Source of the DNA: Streptococcaceae bacterium
GTDB taxonomy: Bacteria > Bacillota > Bacilli > Lactobacillales > Streptococcaceae
NCBI GenBank assembly: GCA_031270215.1
Contig: JAISYB010000103.1
Location: 1 to 8,407, forward strand
Reading direction: 5' to 3'
Length of the DNA stretch: 8,407 nucleotides
Below are positions 6,390-8,407 of this stretch, in pieces. The position numbers and the translations under genes were made by a program. A model generated the notes under the pieces. That model did not search any database, had not been told where the DNA came from, and was given only the letters and a program-made list of their open reading frames with translations. Position 1 is the stretch's first letter, and every line of letters starts with the position of its first letter.

Positions 6390-7832
6390 TTAACGTTTTT
6401 TCTTTTTCTTCCTCATTTTTTTATTAGCCTGCTTCATCATTTTGTTCATGGCAAGCTTGCCAAGCTTGCCTTTGATTCCGCCACCCATCATCTGTTCCAT
6501 GCCCGGCATACCTTGCATCATCTGGTCGACATTACCGTTTGACATCATTTTCATCATCTTTTTTGACTCGTTAAATTGCTTAATCATTTGATTGACTTCA
6601 ACAACGGAATGTCCGGATCCTGCCGCAATCCGTCTACGTCTGCTAGGCGATAATATGTCTGGGTTGCTTCGCTCTTCTTTGGTCATGCTTAAGACAATCG
6701 AGCGTTTCTTATTAATGTCTTTTGGATCAACCTTTACTTGGTCAATGCCTGGCATTTGGTTCATGCCGGGGATCATTTTGATTAAATCCTCAAGAGGTCC
6801 CATATTAGTTACTTGGTCGAGCTGGTCGATAAAATCATTGAAATCAAAGGTATTCTCTCGCATTTTCTGCGCCATTTCCTCTGCTTTTTTCTCATCGAAA
6901 TCTTGCTGCGCTCTTTCAATCAGCGTCAGTAAATCCCCCATACCCAAGATACGAGAGCTCATTCTATCTGGGTAAAAGATTTCAAGGTCAGTTAATTTTT
7001 CGCCAGTCCCAACGAATTTTATCGGCTTGCCTGTGACGGCACGAATCGAAAGTGCTGCACCGCCGCGTGTATCGCCATCAAGCTTCGTAATAACGACACC
7101 GGTAATTCCCAGCTTGTCATCAAAGGCTTCGGCAACATTTACTGCATCCTGCCCAGTCATTGCATCAACGACTAAAAGAATTTCGGTTGGCTGAGCTAAA
7201 GCTTTAATATCTGCTAGCTCCTGCATTAAGTTTTCATCAATATGCAGGCGACCTGCCGTATCAATCAAAATATAGTCGTTTTTATTTTGACTAGCCACTT
7301 CAAGAGCACGTCTTACAATCTCAACAGGTGAAATCTCTGTCCCAAGCTCAAAAACTGGCACTTCAATCTGCTCACCTAAGACTTTTAGCTGGTCAATTGC
7401 TGCCGGACGATAAACATCTGCTGCGACTAGCAACGGTCTTGCGGCTTCTTCTTTGACTAATCGCTTAGCAAGCTTACCGGTTAAAGTTGTTTTCCCTGCC
7501 CCTTGCAAACCGGTCATCATAATAACCGTTGGGATTTTCGGTGATTTCAGCAGGTGGCTCTCACTTGAACCCAAGGTTTTAGTCAGCTCCTCATCAACAA
7601 TTTTGACGATTTGCTGTGCGGGATTAAGCGTTTCTAGGACATCACTTCCCACTGCACGTTCTCTGATATTTTTAACAAATTCTTTGACAACGGGTAGCGC
7701 CACGTCTGCCTCAAGCAGCGCCATTCTGATTTCCTTAGTCATCTCACGCACATCAGCTTCTGAAACCTTGCCCTTACCTCTTAGCTTCTTAAATGCGCCC
7801 TGCAAACGCTCAGTTAAATTTTCAAATGCCAT
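6390..7832 (-). CDS. ffh: Ffh, signal recognition particle GTPase (SRP54)
   Basis: The protein subunit of the signal recognition particle. It binds signal sequences of nascent chains and, with 4.5S/scRNA and FtsY, delivers ribosomes to the membrane. All 480 residues are present. The N domain is at about 1-90, ending before the G domain. GTPase motifs are TGLQGAGKTT (107-116), DVYRPAAIDQL (139-149), DTAGR (191-195), TKLDGDTRGG (249-258) and GTGEK (275-279). The methionine-rich M domain follows (from about 297), with the RNA-binding SRRRRIAAGSG at 397-407. It ends in a methionine- and glycine-rich tail and a poly-lysine end (KKMRKKKKKR). The ATG follows TAAGGAGAGGG, whose TAA is the stop of ylxM. 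The 17-base gap and shared stop/ribosome-site bases indicate coupled expression with ylxM. Confidence 0.98.
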   Translation of the reverse strand: MAFENLTERLQGAFKKLRGKGKVSEADVREMTKEIRMALLEADVALPVVKEFVKNIRERAVGSDVLETLNPAQQIVKIVDEELTKTLGSSESHLLKSPKIPTVIMMTGLQGAGKTTLTGKLAKRLVKEEAARPLLVAADVYRPAAIDQLKVLGEQIEVPVFELGTEISPVEIVRRALEVASQNKNDYILIDTAGRLHIDENLMQELADIKALAQPTEILLVVDAMTGQDAVNVAEAFDDKLGITGVVITKLDGDTRGGAALSIRAVTGKPIKFVGTGEKLTDLEIFYPDRMSSRILGMGDLLTLIERAQQDFDEKKAEEMAQKMRENTFDFNDFIDQLDQVTNMGPLEDLIKMIPGMNQMPGIDQVKVDPKDINKKRSIVLSMTKEERSNPDILSPSRRRRIAAGSGHSVVEVNQMIKQFNESKKMMKMMSNGNVDQMMQGMPGMEQMMGGGIKGKLGKLAMNKMMKQANKKMRKKKKKR

Positions 7833-7849
7833 TTACTAAATCCCTCTCC

Positions 7850-8179
7850 TTATTCTTCATCAATCGCTTGAATTTGATCAATTAACTCAATTAACGCTGC
7901 GTCATTTGGATATTTTGTGCGAATATCATCACAGTACTGCCCTCTGACAATGTAGTTACTGTATAAGTGTAGCTTCTGCTCATAGCTCTCTAAAAGCTTC
8001 TCAGTCCTTTTGATATTATCATAGACTGCTTGACGACTGACATCAAACTCCTCAGCAATTTCCGCTAAGGAATAGTCATCTGAATAATAAAGCTCAATGT
8101 AATTCATCTGTTTTTCGGTCAATAGCGTTGAATAAAATTCAAAAAGCGCATTGATTCGATTTGTTTTTTCTATTTCCAT
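7850..8179 (-). CDS. ylxM: YlxM, SRP-associated helix-turn-helix protein
   Basis: A 109-residue sigma-70-region-4-like helix-turn-helix protein that occurs beside ffh across Firmicutes. In streptococci it has been linked to SRP activity. The helix-turn-helix is YSLAEIAEEFDVSRQAVYDNI, seen here as YSLAEIAEEF (about 36-45) and DVSRQAVYDNI (46-56), followed by a long charged helix. The N-terminus MEIEKTNRINALFEFY is the conserved family start, so the ATG at 8179 is taken, not the GTG two codons earlier. Neither start has a recognisable Shine-Dalgarno. The extended -10 TGCTAAAAT lies so close that the mRNA may begin at or next to the ATG. It is the first gene of the ylxM-ffh-ybaB unit. Confidence 0.95.
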   Translation of the reverse strand: MEIEKTNRINALFEFYSTLLTEKQMNYIELYYSDDYSLAEIAEEFDVSRQAVYDNIKRTEKLLESYEQKLHLYSNYIVRGQYCDDIRTKYPNDAALIELIDQIQAIDEE

Positions 8180-8186
8180 AACCACT

Positions 8187-8195
8187 ATTTTAGCA
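8187..8195 (-). promoter_or_regulatory. Extended -10 promoter of ylxM-ffh-ybaB
   Basis: TGCTAAAAT on the minus strand is an extended -10 (TGn plus 5 of 6 of TATAAT). No -35 hexamer stands at 16-18 bases. By normal geometry transcription would start near 8180, one base before the ylxM ATG. A weaker alternative is TTGCAA (8226-8221) with GAGAAT (8203-8198), which gives a leader of about 12 bases. Confidence 0.5.
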
Positions 8196-8209
8196 TAATT
8201 CTCAATTCA

Positions 8210-8252
8210 AAGGCGAAGGTTTGCAAAAAGAAATTCAACAAACTTCATCCTT
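8210..8252. repeat. Imperfect inverted repeat upstream of ylxM
   Basis: On the plus strand AAGGCGAAGGTTTG (8210-8223) is nearly the reverse complement of CAAACTTCATCCTT (8239-8252), with a 15-base loop. The intact pairs are TTTG/CAAA, GAAG/CTTC and AAGG/CCTT, separated by small bulges. On the plus strand it leads into more T residues. On the minus strand, the direction of the incoming gene, only CCTTTGAATT follows, so it would be a weak terminator at best. Confidence 0.3.
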
Positions 8253-8286
8253 TTTTGGCGAAATCAACTGCCAGTCCTCGATTACT

Positions 8287-8407
8287 TCAAAAATTTACTA
8301 AAAATCCCTTAGTGAAAATATTTATTTTACTTGCGGAATAAATGACTTGTGATGGTATGTCACTGCCACCGTCTGTATCAAAGCTGACCGTATAGTAATC
8401 CAACTTG
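8287..8407 (-). CDS. C-terminal end of a surface protein with a degenerate Listeria-Bacteroides (InlB B-type) repeat, partial
   Basis: Thirty-nine sense codons run in from the right edge and stop at TGA (8289-8287). YTVSFDTDGGSDIPSQ (5-20) is a close match to the start of the InlB B-repeat / Flg_new domain, whose usual form is YTVTFDxNGGSxxxSQxV. Such repeats occur in tandem in extracellular, wall-anchored adhesin-like proteins. A complete repeat continues with a PTxxGYTFxGWY segment and ends near a YAKW. Here it breaks off as IFTKGFLVNF with no tryptophan, no LPxTG sorting signal and no C-terminal hydrophobic anchor. The gene may therefore be truncated, frameshifted or a remnant. Other frames beyond the stop do not restore the repeat. 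Most of the gene lies outside the window. Confidence 0.55.
   Translation of the reverse strand, partial: KLDYYTVSFDTDGGSDIPSQVIYSASKINIFTKGFLVNF

Noticed and set aside
6390..6420. A-rich runs at the end of ffh (minus strand) as a programmed frameshift site.
   Set aside because: The AAAAAAC run is not in the X XXY YYZ register of the reading frame, no downstream structure is seen, and the poly-lysine tail alone explains the A runs.
8186..8286. Short frame downstream of the right-edge stop encoding a peptide with EDWQLISPKK, as a frameshifted continuation of the surface protein.
   Set aside because: It is in another frame, is preceded by its own stop, and does not resemble the second half of an InlB-type repeat.

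Overview
The window is AT-rich chromosomal DNA of a low-GC Gram-positive bacterium. Gene content and protein sequences (YlxM, Ffh, PlsY, an arginine operon headed by argC-argJ-argD) point to Lactobacillales, most like Lactococcus or a close relative in Streptococcaceae. This assignment rests on remembered protein similarity, not on a search. Most of the window is core metabolism and housekeeping. I see no defence system, CRISPR array, complete mobile element or RNA gene.

Layout, left to right. At 112-759 (+) is plsY, the acylphosphate-dependent glycerol-3-phosphate acyltransferase. It converges on a small DUF1622 membrane protein (788-1114, -), with overlapping AT-rich hairpins at the junction. 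From 1208 to 5813, all on the minus strand and read right to left, lies the arginine cluster argC-argJ-argD-argF, followed by an unrecognised 60-codon ORF that overlaps the argF stop. The cluster has a recognisable promoter at 5878-5905 and a near-consensus ARG box at 5911-5928. A weaker half-site box 21 bp away overlaps the -35, so repression by ArgR-type regulators is expected. A 207-bp intergenic region separates the arg cluster from the SRP cluster and also holds a strong Rho-independent terminator. The second minus-strand unit is ylxM-ffh-ybaB (8179 down to 6018): an SRP-associated helix-turn-helix protein, the SRP GTPase, and a nucleoid-associated protein. The last 120 bases encode the C-terminal end of a minus-strand protein that looks like a cut-off Listeria-Bacteroides (InlB B-type) surface repeat.

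How the genes work together. ArgJ makes N-acetylglutamate (or recycles acetyl from N-acetylornithine), ArgC reduces N-acetylglutamyl phosphate, ArgD transaminates the semialdehyde, ArgJ releases ornithine and ArgF makes citrulline. The kinase ArgB, which makes the ArgC substrate, is not in the window: argD and argF are fused head to tail through a TGATG overlap where the lactococcal argCJDBF order would place argB. YlxM and Ffh belong to co-translational protein targeting, and ybaB appears to be a downstream passenger.

The most useful leads are the missing argB, the coupled small ORF after argF, the almost leaderless ylxM start, and the degenerate surface-protein tail at the right edge. None of them amounts to a convincing new system.
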